From: Sipunculus nudus
Lineage: Eukaryota; Annelida; Sipuncula; Golfingiida; Sipunculidae
Length of the DNA stretch: 64,000 nucleotides
Assembly: GCA_026874595.1 (NCBI GenBank)
Contig: CM049309.1
Span: forward strand, 94,946,723 to 95,010,722
Direction of reading: 5' to 3'
Made by a program: the position numbers and the translations under genes. Numbering within the stretch: the first letter of the stretch is position 1; each line of letters starts with the position of its first letter. Shown piece by piece: positions 24,527 to 36,754 of the stretch. The notes below the pieces were generated by a model. That model did not search any database and had not been told where the DNA came from. It worked only from the letters and a program-made list of their open reading frames with translations.

Positions 24527-26495
24527 AAAACTAGGGACCCATGGGCCTCGATGCTCAGCTGCAATTGTCTAAAAGGATATATGTTTATGAGGTTTTCCAA
24601 ATTATTGGTCCTGTGATCAGTTTCAATCCAACCTGTCTACCCAAACAGGAGTTATGATCCGTAAACTAATTTGTGAATGGATGGGCCCTGTGACCTTAAC
24701 CTTTCACCTTATGACCCCAAAATCAAAAGTAAACTTCCCCTATTGGCAGGTGCACCACATGTTGATGATGGAAGGATTGAGATGAAAAGTTTGGCTCAAA
24801 TTGCATCCACAATGTTTCTAAAGTAGTGGGTCCTGTGACCTTGACCTTTGATCTCATGACCCCAAAATCAACAGTTCTTACTTTAGTGGTGGGCCATATA
24901 TAAGTCAAGTTTGAAACCAATATTTCAAACCAAACTGGTGTTATCTGTGGATTGACCTTGACCTTGTGACCCCAAAATCCATAAGTTAATTCCACTATTG
25001 GCAGGTGAGCAACAACTGGAAAATAGAATGTTTGGGACAGAAAGTTTGGCTAAAAATACTTCAACAATCTTTTCAAAGAAGTGGGTCCTGTGACCTTGAT
25101 CTTTGGCCTTATGACCCCAAAATCAAAAGGGTTCTTACATTATTGGTGGGTCATATTATAAGTCAAAATTGAAACCAATATGTCAATCCAAACTGGAGTT
25201 ATCATCCTGAAACAAATATGTGGACAAATGCCCCTGTGACAATGACCTTTGACCTTGTGACCCCCAAATCAATAAGTTTCTTTCCCTATTGGCAGCTCAG
25301 CTATATGTGCAAGATGGAAGGTTTTGGATGAAAAGTTTGGCTTAAAATGCATCCACAATCTTTCTAAATAAGTGGGTACTGTGACCTTGACCTTTGACCT
25401 CATGAACTCAAAATTGAACAGAATCTTCCCCCATTGGCAGGTAAGCAATATCTGAATGATGGAAGGTTTGGAATGAAAAGTTTGGCTTCAAATGCATATG
25501 CATTATTTTTAAAGAGATTAGTCCTGTGACCATGACCTTTGACCGTTGGACCCAAAAATCCACAAGGTTCTTACTTTAGTGGTGAGTCATATATAAGTTA
25601 AGTTTGAAACCAATATGTCAAACTTAACTGGAGTTATCATCTGGAAACTAATTTGTGAACAGATGGCTCCTATGACCTTGACCTTTGACCATGTGACCCC
25701 AAATTCATTTATGCTCTCCCCATACTGGCAAGTCAGCTAAATGTGCAAAATGGAAAGTTTGGGATGAAAAGCTTGGCTTAAAATGCAGCTATAATCTTTT
25801 TAAAAAAGTGAGTCCTGTGACCTTGACCTTTGACCTCATCACCCCAAAATCATATAGGTTCTTGCTTTTGTGGTTTGCCATACCATATATAAGTCAAGTT
25901 TGAAATCCATGTGTCAATACAACCTGGAGTTATCATCTAGCTGGAAACAAATTTGTGTGGATGGACAGATGGACAGACAAACAGACAGACAGACAGGGTG
26001 ATAACTATATGGCATCCACTTGTGATCAATAAACACACCAGATTTTGGGACACTAGATGTAATCACAGCTGAGAAACTGACATGATTGATGTCATTTTAT
26101 AGTAAAAAAATTTTAAAATATTTGTTAAAATAACAAAAAATACAGGTTGCGCCACCACTTTTCAGGAACTGACAAAACTTGTCATGGTCAATATTGAAGG
26201 CAAGATTCATGACAATCCATGCATTAATTATCAATATATTGGAGGTTTTGTATTATATTTTTGATTATTCTGGGGAGTACTTTCAAGCCATATAGCTTGG
26301 AGGATATAGGTCGCAGTGACCTAATTTCAGGTTTCCAAGGAGATTTTTATTGACCTCCCTGGATATTCACTTAGAAGTTTCTAGGTCCAGCAGTTACGAT
26401 TTGTGCCCTGCTAACCGATGCCCGGACAACTGAACAGATGACGGACAAAGCACCATTCCTACTCCTCAGTTGACCTACATTCAGCTGAGCTAAAA
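24527..26495 (+). repeat. Composite repeat filling intron 3, units rich in GTGACCTTGACCTTTGACC
   Basis: The left end is AACTAGGGACCCATGGGCCT then GATGCTCAGCTG. The interior has units of about 145-300 bases, each with a CCTGTGACCTTGACCTTTGA word, then TTGGCAGGT and GGATGAAAAGTTTGGCT. A GACAGACAG microsatellite lies at 25966-25997. The right end has GACGGACAAAG and a hairpin-like CTCAG..CTGAGCTAAAA at about 26456-26492. A second block of the same units lies at 39905-40745. Confidence 0.8.
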
Positions 26496-27002
26496 AAACT
26501 TAGGGCCTTCGTCCTGGTTAAAACAATCATTCCACCAGTTCATAAACACAGGTATATACAGAAACCCACACACTTACACATGATCCATTTTCATATTTTT
26601 TTTGTGTGAGTGTATTTTGTTACTGTACAATAAAATGAGATAACTGTTGGAATACTGTTAGATAGTGAAAAAATACAATCTTATGACTTTAAATGACTTT
26701 TTGAAACATTTAAAGTAATTCATGCATTTATGAATACTTTTCAAAAGTGCATTAAACTCGTAATATTTTCTAGGTCATGTGTCATTCTTCCTATGACTCA
26801 TACTCTGAAAATTATGTAACGTGTTTTGTTATAGCAGCTAATGAACACACTGATTAACACAAAACTCCCATTTATAAAACAGCTGTAAAAAAAATATACA
26901 CCAGACATATTATGCATGTATAATTTTAAAACATATCACAAAGAACTGCCTAACCAAGATTTGAAAATATTTAAGAATATAAATTTAAATGAATCCACTT
27001 AC
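26496..27002. other. AT-rich intron 3 sequence, nothing recognised
   Basis: No repeats of note and no open frames of interest between the composite repeat and coding exon 3. Confidence 0.5.
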
Positions 27003-27050
27003 TATCACATTTGACACCAACTCTTCCACTGCCCCAAATAAAGTCCTGGC
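27003..27050 (-). CDS. Coding exon 3: middle of the C1 zinc finger
   Basis: This 48-base exon has acceptor TTCTTCAG (AG at 27052-27051) and donor GTAAGT (GT at 27002-27001), phase 1 at both ends. With exon 2 it restores Cys131 and then reads QDFIWGSGRVGVKCD, followed by the first base of Asn147. IWG followed by a short loop and KC is typical of the membrane-facing loop and second zinc-ligand pair of C1 domains. Cys145 is x13 from Cys131. At the position that is Gln27 in diacylglycerol-binding C1 domains this protein has Val141, so lipid binding is uncertain. The exon was found by matching the C1 spacing, but its splice sites and phase agree independently. Confidence 0.85.
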
Positions 27051-27859
27051 CTGAAGAACACAAAAATAAAGTAAATGAATTTAACTTGTAAATAATGAAC
27101 AAAATTGAAAATGAACAAGTGTGTATGTGTGATCAGTAAGTAGTCTATTATTAGGAGTTTTAATCCCCAATGATCACAAATTATTTAATGACTGCAAAAT
27201 AAAGAGGATCTATGGTCTACTTTACCACAGAGAACACAACCACCAAAAAAAACACACACATAATTATATTTCATAATTTATGGTTACTCAAACTACATGA
27301 TGATCATCCAGCAACACTACTGAAGTGAACAATAAATATAAAATATATTTTATGTAAAATCAAAAGACTGAAAAAAATGACTTGGACATCATAGGAATGG
27401 TTAAATATCAACATATTAAAGAGTGTTTTGACTTTTAAATAATACATTTTCCAGGGATCATTAAGTAAACAGACAAGATAACATTTACAAATATGAGTCT
27501 GTTTACTTGAATCAATAACTGAATCCTTATTGTGCCAACAGCTGTTCCTAGTGGACAATGGCTGGTCCCAGACAGAATCAATCTGGTACACTAGAAATAT
27601 ACCTAGAGCCTTGTCAGCAGGCGAAACATGCATTTAAAAAAAAAACAAGTGACCCATGGGTCATGACGCTCAGCTGACTGGGAAGAGATTCGCAAAAGGA
27701 AATTTTATCATCAGAATGGTAGTATATACCCATTCAACTGAAGCATCAAACAGATTAACCAACAGGCCAAGATTAAGTCTGTATTTATATATCTCAAAAA
27801 TAGAGAAAAATGTGTAAACTTTTAAAACTAGAATACAGGTAACCGACAAGTGACTACAT

Positions 27860-28999
27860 GTATCTGCCAAAATCGGATAGTGAGGCATGGATTGAGTGGC
27901 AAGGGGAAATAGAGTGAGGTACGTTGCATATTAGCATGGATGTCTGCAGCCTGAATGTGTATGTAGGTTGTGCCACCTACCACAAATCCAGAAAGCTGTC
28001 CAAGTTGTATACACCTGCAAAATTTTAGGCAGAAAAGTCAAACCACTACATGTATATGAGCGATTTTTGCCCATGGCAGACAAACAGACAAACACTGTGC
28101 AAAAATCTTTGCAGGTAACCCCTCCAGTTTTGTGTATGATAAAGACCTATGTGAGATCTAAACACATGCACAATTTCGGCCCAATCGGTCAAATGGTTCC
28201 TGAGATATGAGCTTGGATGTGTCCAGCATTAACTAGAATGTAGGTGGCGCCACCTGTCATAAAATCAAGAAAGCTGTCCACGATGTATAAACCTGCAAAA
28301 TTTTAGGCATTAATGTCGAACCACTACAGAGAAATGAGTGATTTTAGGCCACGGCAGACTAACAGACAGACCCTGTGCAAACATTGTTACAGGTTGCGCC
28401 ACCATTTTTTGTGTATGTTACAGAGCTATCAAAGGGCTACATTTGTATAAATTTTATTTCCTGATCGGTCAAATGGTTCCCAAGATATAAGCTTGGATGT
28501 CATCAGCGTGAACGTGAACGTAGGTGGCGCCACCTGTCATAAAATCAAGAAAGCTATCCTGGATGTATACACATGACGAATTTCAGGTGAATTAGTCAAT
28601 TCACTGCAGAGATATGAGTGATTTTACCCCAAGGCAGATGAACAGATGGACACTGTGCAAACATGGTTACAGGTGGCGCCACCATTTTTTGTGTATGTTA
28701 TAAGCAATCCAAGGGCTACATTTGTATCAATTTTATTTCCTGATCGGTCAAACGGTTCCCGAGATATGAGGGTTTATGAGTGGAAACAGACCCACAAATG
28801 GACACTAGATAGAGAGAAAAGGTCAGAGGTCAATGCAAATTGGTTAGGCACCAGTTCACATGTGACCCGATAATAGGTGTAAGTTTGGGAAAAATCGGTC
28901 CATTAGTCTCCGAGGAGCTCTCTGGAAACGAACGCCGCCGCGGTGGAGGAACTCTGGCAAAAACATAGTATCCGCAAAACTTTGTTTTGGCGGATACAA
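27860..28999 (+). repeat. Family H, copy 1
   Basis: About three units with AGGTGGCGCCACCTGTCATA, GATCGGTCAAATGGTTCC and GATATGAG end in GAACGCCGCCGCGG and a hairpin (TATCCGC-AAAAC-TTT-GTTTTG-GCGGATA, 28969-28996). An inverted copy lies at 33042-34530. Confidence 0.8.
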
Positions 29000-30950
29000 A
29001 AATACAGGTGGCTCCACCAGTCTGCAGAAACTAATAAAAACACTTAATGGTCAATATCCATGCAAAAAATCATGGTGATCTCTGCATTAGTTGTTCAGAT
29101 ACTTCAGTTTTTGTATCAAATTGTCCATTATTCTGAGGGATACTTCGGAGTCCTATAGCTTGAAGGATATGGGTAACAGAGACCTAATTTCAAGTTTCCA
29201 CAGGCACCTTTCATGGGCCTCCTTGCATGACAAGAATGAAGATTCTAGGTCCAGTTGTTGCGATTTGTACACTGTTGACAGATAACCACATCTTTAAAGG
29301 TCTCAAAAAAAAAAATTCGTAAAAATTTGAAAAAAAAATAGAGGTGGCACACCCAGTCTGCAGAAACTGATGGAACAGCTCATGATCAATATGTATGCCG
29401 AAAATCATGACCATCAGTGTTGTAGTTATTGAAATACTGCAGTTTTTGTATCAAATTTTCCATTATTCTGGGGGGGGGGGGGTATTTTGGACCCATACAG
29501 CTTAAAGAATATGGGTAACAGAGACCTAATTTCAAGTTTCCATGGAGACTTTTCATGGGTCTCCCTGTGTGTCAAGAATGAAGATTCTTGGTCCAGTTTT
29601 TATGATTTGTGCCCTGTTAACAGATGTTCATATCTTTAAAGGTCTCAAAAATACAGAAAAATTTCGTAAAAAAAAACGAACAAATACAGGTGGTGCCACC
29701 AGTCTGCAGAAACTTATGAAACACTCAATGATCAATATCCATGCAAACAATTATGGTTATCTCTGCATTAGTTGTTCAGATACTTTAGCTTTTGTATCAA
29801 ATTTTCCATTATTCTGAGCTGTACTTTGGAGTGCCATAGCTCAAAGGATATGGGTAACAGAGACCAAATTTCAGGTTTCCATGGAGACTTATCATGGGTC
29901 TCCCTGTGTGTCAAGAACGAAGATTCTAGGTCCAGTCGTTACGATTTGTACCCTGTTGACAGATAACTACATCCTTAAAGGTCTCAAAAATGGAGAAAAC
30001 AATTCGTGAACATTGAAAAATACAGGTGGCGCCACGAGTCTGCACAAACTGATGAAACATCTCTTGATCAATATGTATGTCGAAAATCATGACCATCAGT
30101 GATGTAGTTAATGAGATATTGAAGTTTTTGTATGAAATTTTTGACTATTCTGGGGGGTAATTTTGGGCCCCATAGCTCAAAGGATATGGGTAACAGAGAC
30201 CTAATTTCTGGTTTCCATGGAGACTTTTCATAGGTCTCTCAGTGTGTCAAAAATGAAGATTCTAGGTCCAGTCGTTACGATTTGTGCCATACAAACAGAT
30301 GACAGCATCCTCAAAGGTCTCAAAAATAGAGGAAAAAATCGTAAAAAATCAAACAGTACAGGTGGCGCCACCAGTCTGCAGGAACTGATCAAACATCTCA
30401 TGATCAATATGTATGCCAAAAATGAAGACCATCAGTGACGTAGTTATTGAGATATTGAAGTTTTTGTATGAAATTTTTTACTATTCTGGGGGGTACTTTG
30501 GGGCCCCATAGCTCAAAGGATATGGGTAACAGAGACCTAATTTCTGGTTTCCAAGGAGATTTTTCATGGACCTCTCAGTGTGTCAAGAATTAAGATTCTA
30601 AGTCCAGTCTTTATGATTTGTGCCTTGTTAACAGATGTTCACATTTTTAAAGGTCTCAAAAATAGAGAAAAAAATTTGTAAAAAATCGAAAAATACAGGT
30701 GGCGCCACCAGTCTGCAGGAAGTGATGTAACATCTCATGATCAATATGTATGCCAAAAATCATGACCATCAGTCAAGTAGTTGATGAGATATTGAAGTTT
30801 TTGTATAAAATTTTTGACTTTTCTGGGGGGTACTTTGGGGCCACATAGCTCGAAGGATATGGGTAACAGAGACCTAATTTCTGGTTTCCAAGGAGATTTT
30901 TTATGGACCTCTCAGAATCCCAAGTTACAAGGTTCTAGGTCCAGCGGTTA
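29000..30950 (+). repeat. Six tandem units of about 330 bp (family I)
   Basis: Units start near 29005, 29340, 29683, 30020, 30355 and 30692 at AGGTGGCGCCACCAGTCTGC or a near variant. Adjacent units differ moderately, so the array is older than the minisatellites. A run of 13 G lies at 29470-29482. Confidence 0.85.
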
Positions 30951-31048
30951 CGATTTGTGCCTGGTTAACGGACGGACAGACGGACAGACGGACGACGGAC
31001 AAAGAGTGATCGCTATAGCTCAGATGACTTTCAGTCAGATGAGCTAAA

Positions 31049-33041
31049 AAAACTTACTGCATGAACCAAGTCAGAGACTTTTTAAAAGCTAGCTATAATC
31101 AGAAATGTCTTTCTTCAGTAAACAGTAATTTAGGGAGCTTACACAATACACACAAATATCACGGATTTCTGTCACTGTTCAGAAGGTATGTGCTTGTTGA
31201 TTGTATATTCTGTTCCTCAGGTATAAAATCATATAACAGCCAGTCCATCAACTAACTAACAGGCTGAAAAGCATTTAGTTTGATACCATTAAATAGCCAC
31301 TAATGCACCAGGAATGAAATATAGGACATTTTCCAAATAATTCTTATCATCTCCTAGGAAATGTCTTATATTTCAGGATCACCAGTTTTAAGTTATTTAT
31401 TTATAAACCATAGTGAGTACATAGTGAGTATAGGAAACTGTCATCTATTTGTAGTTGCACAATTTCATTCTCATCAGGATTCATCTCAGACACCATTATA
31501 ATAACATCCTTTATAATCTATTAAGTTAATACTATTCTAACAAATCAAAATTGTCCGACTGTTCTTGGTTGGTTTTGAAGACATAATTTTCTTCATCTGC
31601 CATCATGTGATGCTGTGTGGTACGCGTATAAAAACAATTGACGACTAAAAAAAATAAACAGTATAATTATTGACTTAAAAAGGGCCTAGAAAATTCAATA
31701 GCACTCAAAGCAGTTGACAAGCGCTAAGCACTAAATGCTAGCAAAGAATGAAGATGTGGCCTAGGTAACTGGAGGTGCGTTTGCAACTGCCCGCGAGTAA
31801 CGCAGGTTCTTTACGCCCGAGTGCACAGAAACAGTATAAACACAATTTTAGCCAAGTCTAAATTATCCGTTAATACTATTCTAACACATTCAATTATTTT
31901 TACGCAATCCCAATCAATTATTTTCTCGTGTCACAGCTCAAGTTTTCTTATGTATGACAAAAGTAAAAATAAATTACAGGGTATTCAAATATTTAAAACC
32001 ATTCAAGACATGACAGAGCATCAAAATTATTTAAAGGTTCTATATAAACTAATGACCGTATATATGTACCAGTGACAGTTTTTCAGGCATGAACTATAAT
32101 CTAATTGTGAACAGCTGCAGTGCCATACAGACACCTGAGTAATTTTATTTATAGCTCTGAACAGTTTGGACTGAGCAACTGGCCTGGGACTGATGAAAAT
32201 ATGTCAGCGGGGCAACAACATTAATGAATTGATCACTTGCATGATCAGCTGCACCAAGAGAACAAATTTTATATACTGGTCCCAGACAAAATCAATTACC
32301 CCCTTAGTTTACTGTCTGATCTCTGGCAGTCAGCCAGTCTAAAGTCTCCACCTCATCATTACAAGCTACTTTGTGAAAATGACGAGCATTTGTCAAACTT
32401 ATTGATATATAAAAACACCAGTCAGGTGAATTCTATGATAAATAGTGGCTCTGACAGGATTTAATGCCAAAAATATACACAAACTACATTAACTGGTATA
32501 GAAGATTTAATTTATTTATATCTAATTTGCTTGGGGCCTGGAAGTCCAGCTAGGTTGTTTAAAGATTAATGAAAAGAAACATCCAGCCAATTTGTTGGCT
32601 ATATCAAATATCTTGTCATCAAGATGAAACTTGTAAGACACATATATTATTCATTACAAAACTGATCTGGTCAATTATGTAGCTGATTGACATGGTTAAC
32701 TCTCAAGTCATACACTTTTTGTAATGTTATCAAAAATCTATTACTAAGCCATTTATCACTAACAGATATTTCTCCTGAGAAGTTACCTTCAACATTACCT
32801 TCAGCTTTAAACAAAATATACAAAATCGTTATGTAACAGCCATTTAATGTGTGTTTATTGTGAGATTTCCTAAAACAAGGTTATTCTGTATGTACATTTT
32901 GTAAGATAAATCTGTATCTGTAAATTATGTAAAGTACATATTTGTATACATGTATGTTTCTGCCAGTTAAACATTCACAGTGTACAAGTTTTTTATGGTA
33001 GAGCTGTTTCTTATCACCAATGTTGTTCACAGATACTAATT
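31049..33041. other. Intron 2 sequence without strong repeats or other genes
   Basis: AT-rich, with several open frames of 64-84 codons, none with a recognisable domain or splice context. A GC-richer spot at about 31766-31830 (GCCCGCGAGTAACGCAGG) has no assigned role. Confidence 0.5.
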
Positions 33042-34530
33042 GTATCCGCCAAAACGAAGTTTTGCGGATACTATGTTTTTGACCGGGTTCCGCCGCCGCC
33101 GCCGCCGCCGCGTTCGTTTCCGGAGAACTCCTCTGAGACTACTGGACAGATTTTTCCGAAACTTACACAAATTATCGGGTCACATGTGAACTGGTGCCTA
33201 ACCAATTGACCTTGACCTCTGACCTTTCGTCTCTGCCCAGCGTCCGTTTGTGCGTCTGTTTCCACACATAAACCCATATATCTCGGGAACCGTTTGACCG
33301 ATCCGGAAAAAAATTTTACACAAATGTAGCCCTGGGAAAGCTTTATAACATACACAACAAAAGGTGGCGCCACCTGCAACCATGTTTGCACAGTGTCCAT
33401 CTGTTCATCTGCCTGGGGTTAAAATCACTCATATCTCTGCAGTGATTTGACTAATTCACCTAAAATTCGGCATGCATATACATCCTAGATAGCTTTCTCG
33501 ATTTTGTGACAGGTGGCGCCACCTACGTTCACGTTAACACTCCACACATAATCCCATATATCTCGGGAACCGTTTGACCAATCCGGAAAAAAATTTCACA
33601 CAAATGTAGCCCTGGGATAGCTTTATAACATACACAACAAAAGGTGGCGCCACCTGCAACCATGTTTGCACAGTGTCCATCTGTTCATCTGCCTGGGGTT
33701 AAAATCACTCATATCTCTGCAGTGGTTTGACTAATTCACCTAAAATTCGGCATGCATATACATCCTAGATAGCTTTCTCGATTTTGTGACAGGTGGCGCC
33801 ACCTACATTCACGTTAACGCTCCACACATAATCCCATATATCTCGGGAACCGTTTGACCGATCCGGAAAAAAATTTTACACAAATGTAGCCCTGGGATAG
33901 CTTTATTACATACACAACAAAAGGTGGCGCCACCTGCAACCATGTTTGCACAGTGTCTATTTGTTCATCTGCCTGGGGTTAAAATCACTCATATCTCTGC
34001 AGTGGTTTGACTAATTCACCTAAAATTCGGCATGTGTATACATCCTAGATAGCTTTCTTGATTTTATGACAGGTGGCGCCACCTACATTCACGTTAACAC
34101 TCCACACATAAATCCATATATCTCAGGAACCGTTTGACCGATCCGGAAAAATTTTTTACACAAATGTAGCCCTGGGATAGCTTTATAACATACACAACAA
34201 AAGGTGGCGCCACCTGCAACCATGTTTGCACAGCGTCCATTTGTTAATCTGCCTGGGGTTAAAATCACTCATATCTCTGCAGTGGTTTGACTAATTCACC
34301 TAAAATTCGGCATGTGTATATATCTTGGATAGTTTCTCGTTCAAATAACAGGTGGCGCCACCTACAATCATGTTTATGTGGCAGAGATCCATTCTACTAT
34401 TTAACACATGTAACTCTATATCCCCTTGCCACTCAATCAATGCCTCACTTCACCCGTCCTTCTCTGATTTTGGCGGATACACGTAGTGGCTTGTCGACTA
34501 CCCGTATTCTAGTTTCAACATGTATGTGTT
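33042..34530 (-). repeat. Family H, copy 2, inverted relative to copy 1
   Basis: The hairpin end comes first on the plus strand (TATCCGCC-AAAAC-GAA-GTTTT-GCGGATA, 33043-33070), then a CCG triplet run (about 33087-33112). Four units of about 290 bases follow (ATATCTCGGGAACCGTTTGA, AGGTGGCGCCACCTGCAACC, CCTAAAATTCGGCATG), then a left end near 34470-34530 (TTTTGGCGGATACACGTAGT). The units are more alike than in copy 1. A 109-codon frame across 33071-33400 is a repeat by-product. Confidence 0.8.
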
Positions 34531-35317
34531 TTTGACTATATCTTCTAATAAATGAAATCCTTTATGTTGCGGTCAAAGTGCATATTTGTGGATCAATTGA
34601 AAATTAAACAGAGACATATACTTCACTAGTGTCAAGTGAGCATATCACTTGGGAATCTTTGAGATCAAGAAAATACTATAATGTGACTCAAGATCAAGAA
34701 ATACTATAATGTGACTCCAGATTTATTCAGCTGACTAAGTGAAAAAGACAAAATATTAGAGGGAATTAGTTGCAAATTTTTCCACTTTACACCTTTTTCT
34801 CTTACTCATCTTAATAATCATGGAAGCCACAACATGTCAACATGACTGCACCTAATCTGGTATTTCTGCATTTAACCAAAAGGTGGCAGTAAGGACAAGT
34901 GACCACAGATCTGTGACATCTTTAAACACAGTTTTTTTCCCACATGACCAACAGATGGCGGTAATGATTCAGGTTCACAAAATACAATCTTTAGTTCTCT
35001 ATATAACCAACAGATGGCATTAAAGAATGGTGTTCATAGAATTGGATCATTGTAACACAATGAAGAAACATGTGAAGAAATTTTCTCTCCAGAAAGAATA
35101 AGAAATTACAAGTGGTAAATGAAAATGGAAAAGTCTGAGTAAATAACAAAAACAGTCAGCTAATGACCAACACAACCAAACTCTCAGAGAATAAGCTTTA
35201 GTTGTTCCCATCAAGATAATAAGATAATTTCTGTATATTTGAGCTAAACAAGAATTCTCCCTCATTTATCATTTCATAAAAATCAAATGATAGCAATTTA
35301 AATCAAAGAATACTTAC
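34531..35317. other. Intron 2 sequence near coding exon 2
   Basis: Three loose repeats of about 60 bases with ACCAACAGATGGC or similar (about 34876, 34948, 35003). No other gene seen. Confidence 0.5.
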
Positions 35318-35383
35318 AGAAAGCACATAATACTGGTCGAACGGCGTAGCAATCCTTCAAGTTGTGCATTTGGACTGGGGGCC
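35318..35383 (-). CDS. Coding exon 2: start of the C1 zinc finger
   Basis: This 66-base exon lies between acceptor TTACCAG (AG at 35385-35384) and donor GTAAGT (GT at 35317-35316). It is phase 1 at both ends, so it adds exactly 22 codons and could be skipped without a frameshift. It encodes residues 109-130 and completes the split Gly codon 109. It begins with PPVQMHNLKDCYAVRP and carries His115 and Cys128, the first zinc ligands of a C1 domain. The last base begins Cys131, completed in exon 3. The H-x12-C-x2-C spacing is canonical. Introns of about 8 kb flank it on each side. Confidence 0.85.
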
Positions 35384-36754
35384 CTGGTAAGTTATAATGA
35401 CAAATTAGTTAGTGATCACAAACATACACAGACACACTTGTTCAAGGCCTTGTCTGGAAATTTTGCATCAATTTTCTTAATTACTGTTTCTTTATGTGAC
35501 ACCTGGCCCTACCTGACAGTATGTTACTAACTATTCTTGTAACATACTCTGGAGAGAAATGTTAATCTAACTCAACAATCAACAAAAGAGGTATGCCGCA
35601 ACAGGTGTAAAGTACCTTAAATAAGGTTATCTGGTAGGCCACAACAGGATCAACACATTAATTAACACACACAGGTACATGCCTATAAATAAAGTATATT
35701 TAAGTATGATATTTAACCAATTTGATGCAAATTAGTAAACTTTTGAAATTTATTGTTATCATTTTAATTTGGCAGATAAGCATCTGATTCATAGAATTAA
35801 ATGATTAACAGCATAATCACTGTTTCTGATTTTTGTATCACTTTTGTATATACTATACAACACACTATGCAAGTCTTGTGAAAAATGCACAAATTAGCCT
35901 GTATAGTCCAAGCTGATGTCCGAAATCTTTATTCAGGGTTAGTAAAAAATATACACTGACCAATATACACATATGTGCACAAAAACTAAACAAAAAAGTG
36001 CAAATTCAACCAGTGCTCAAATCAAATGACAGCTTGGTAAAATAGGAAAGTGTCAAGTACACTAACTGTAGTACATACAAATGGGTGTTTTCCAGGAATT
36101 CTATTTCCTGGTTATTTCTGGGTGCACAAGAAATAAAAACAGGATATGATGCTGATGTATATATGGTACAGACTGATTAAGCTGTGGTTATCAACCAGTT
36201 AAACACTTGTGTGTGTTTTGTGATGCTATGATTAACGATGATTGTTGTGGCAGCCATTGGTGTCATTTGTTACATTTACACATTTACCATTTCATTCACA
36301 AAAAGAAAAACATACCCATTTCACACGTTTTAAAACCACTGGAAACAATCTTAATGAATCAAAATGTGTTCATTAAGCTTCCAGCATTCACACTGAAAAG
36401 TGGCCATTTTGTGCTGGCAGTCTGCCAACATGAATTTGGCCACAGTGTTACAAGACTAAACATTTTGTAACTGAAAGTGAAACCTCCCACTACCAGGATA
36501 CAGAATGGATTGTTTTGAGTGAATGCACAATTCTTAAGGAAAATGTTTTGTTTCACCTTGTGATGTTGTATTAATGAAATAATTTGACTGTGTCTTGATG
36601 GTGGTACCTGATTATACCACTGATTCATAATCATCAGCAGACATTCTGATCACTGTTTAATACAAGGACTAGAAATCACTGGGAATAAGGGGACTGGTGG
36701 GGGGGGGGGGGGGTGGAGCTGGCTTCCACAGACTGCACTTAAAATTTATAAATA
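35384..36754. other. Intron 1 sequence, no second gene seen
   Basis: AT-rich, with a 15-G run at 36699-36713 just before the 97-bp array. Open frames at 36207-36634 on both strands lack recognisable domains. Confidence 0.5.

Larger units (their letters stand above)
27644..31048 (+). repeat. Composite repeat in intron 2 with two kinds of internal tandem unit
   Basis: The left end is AACAAGTGACCCATGGGTCA then GACGCTCAGCTGA. The part 27860-28999 is family H (AGGTGGCGCCACC units with a TATCCGC hairpin). The part 29000-30950 is six units of about 330 bases (AGGTGGCGCCACCAGTCTGC, ATGGGTAACAGAGACCTAAT, GATTCTAGGTCCAGTCGTTA). The right end has a GACGGACAGACG microsatellite (30966-31000), CTATA and the TAGCTCAG..GAGCTA hairpin (31015-31046). 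Short open frames such as 29542-29817 come from the 330-bp unit in several copies and are not genes. Confidence 0.75.

Noticed and set aside
29091-30438. Several 64-91-codon frames as a small gene family
   Set aside because: They are the same parts of successive 330-bp repeat units read in different frames, with no start context or domains.
33071-33400. 109-codon minus-strand frame with a poly-Gly tail
   Set aside because: It lies in family H, the Gly run comes from the CCG triplet repeat, and the other units do not keep the frame.
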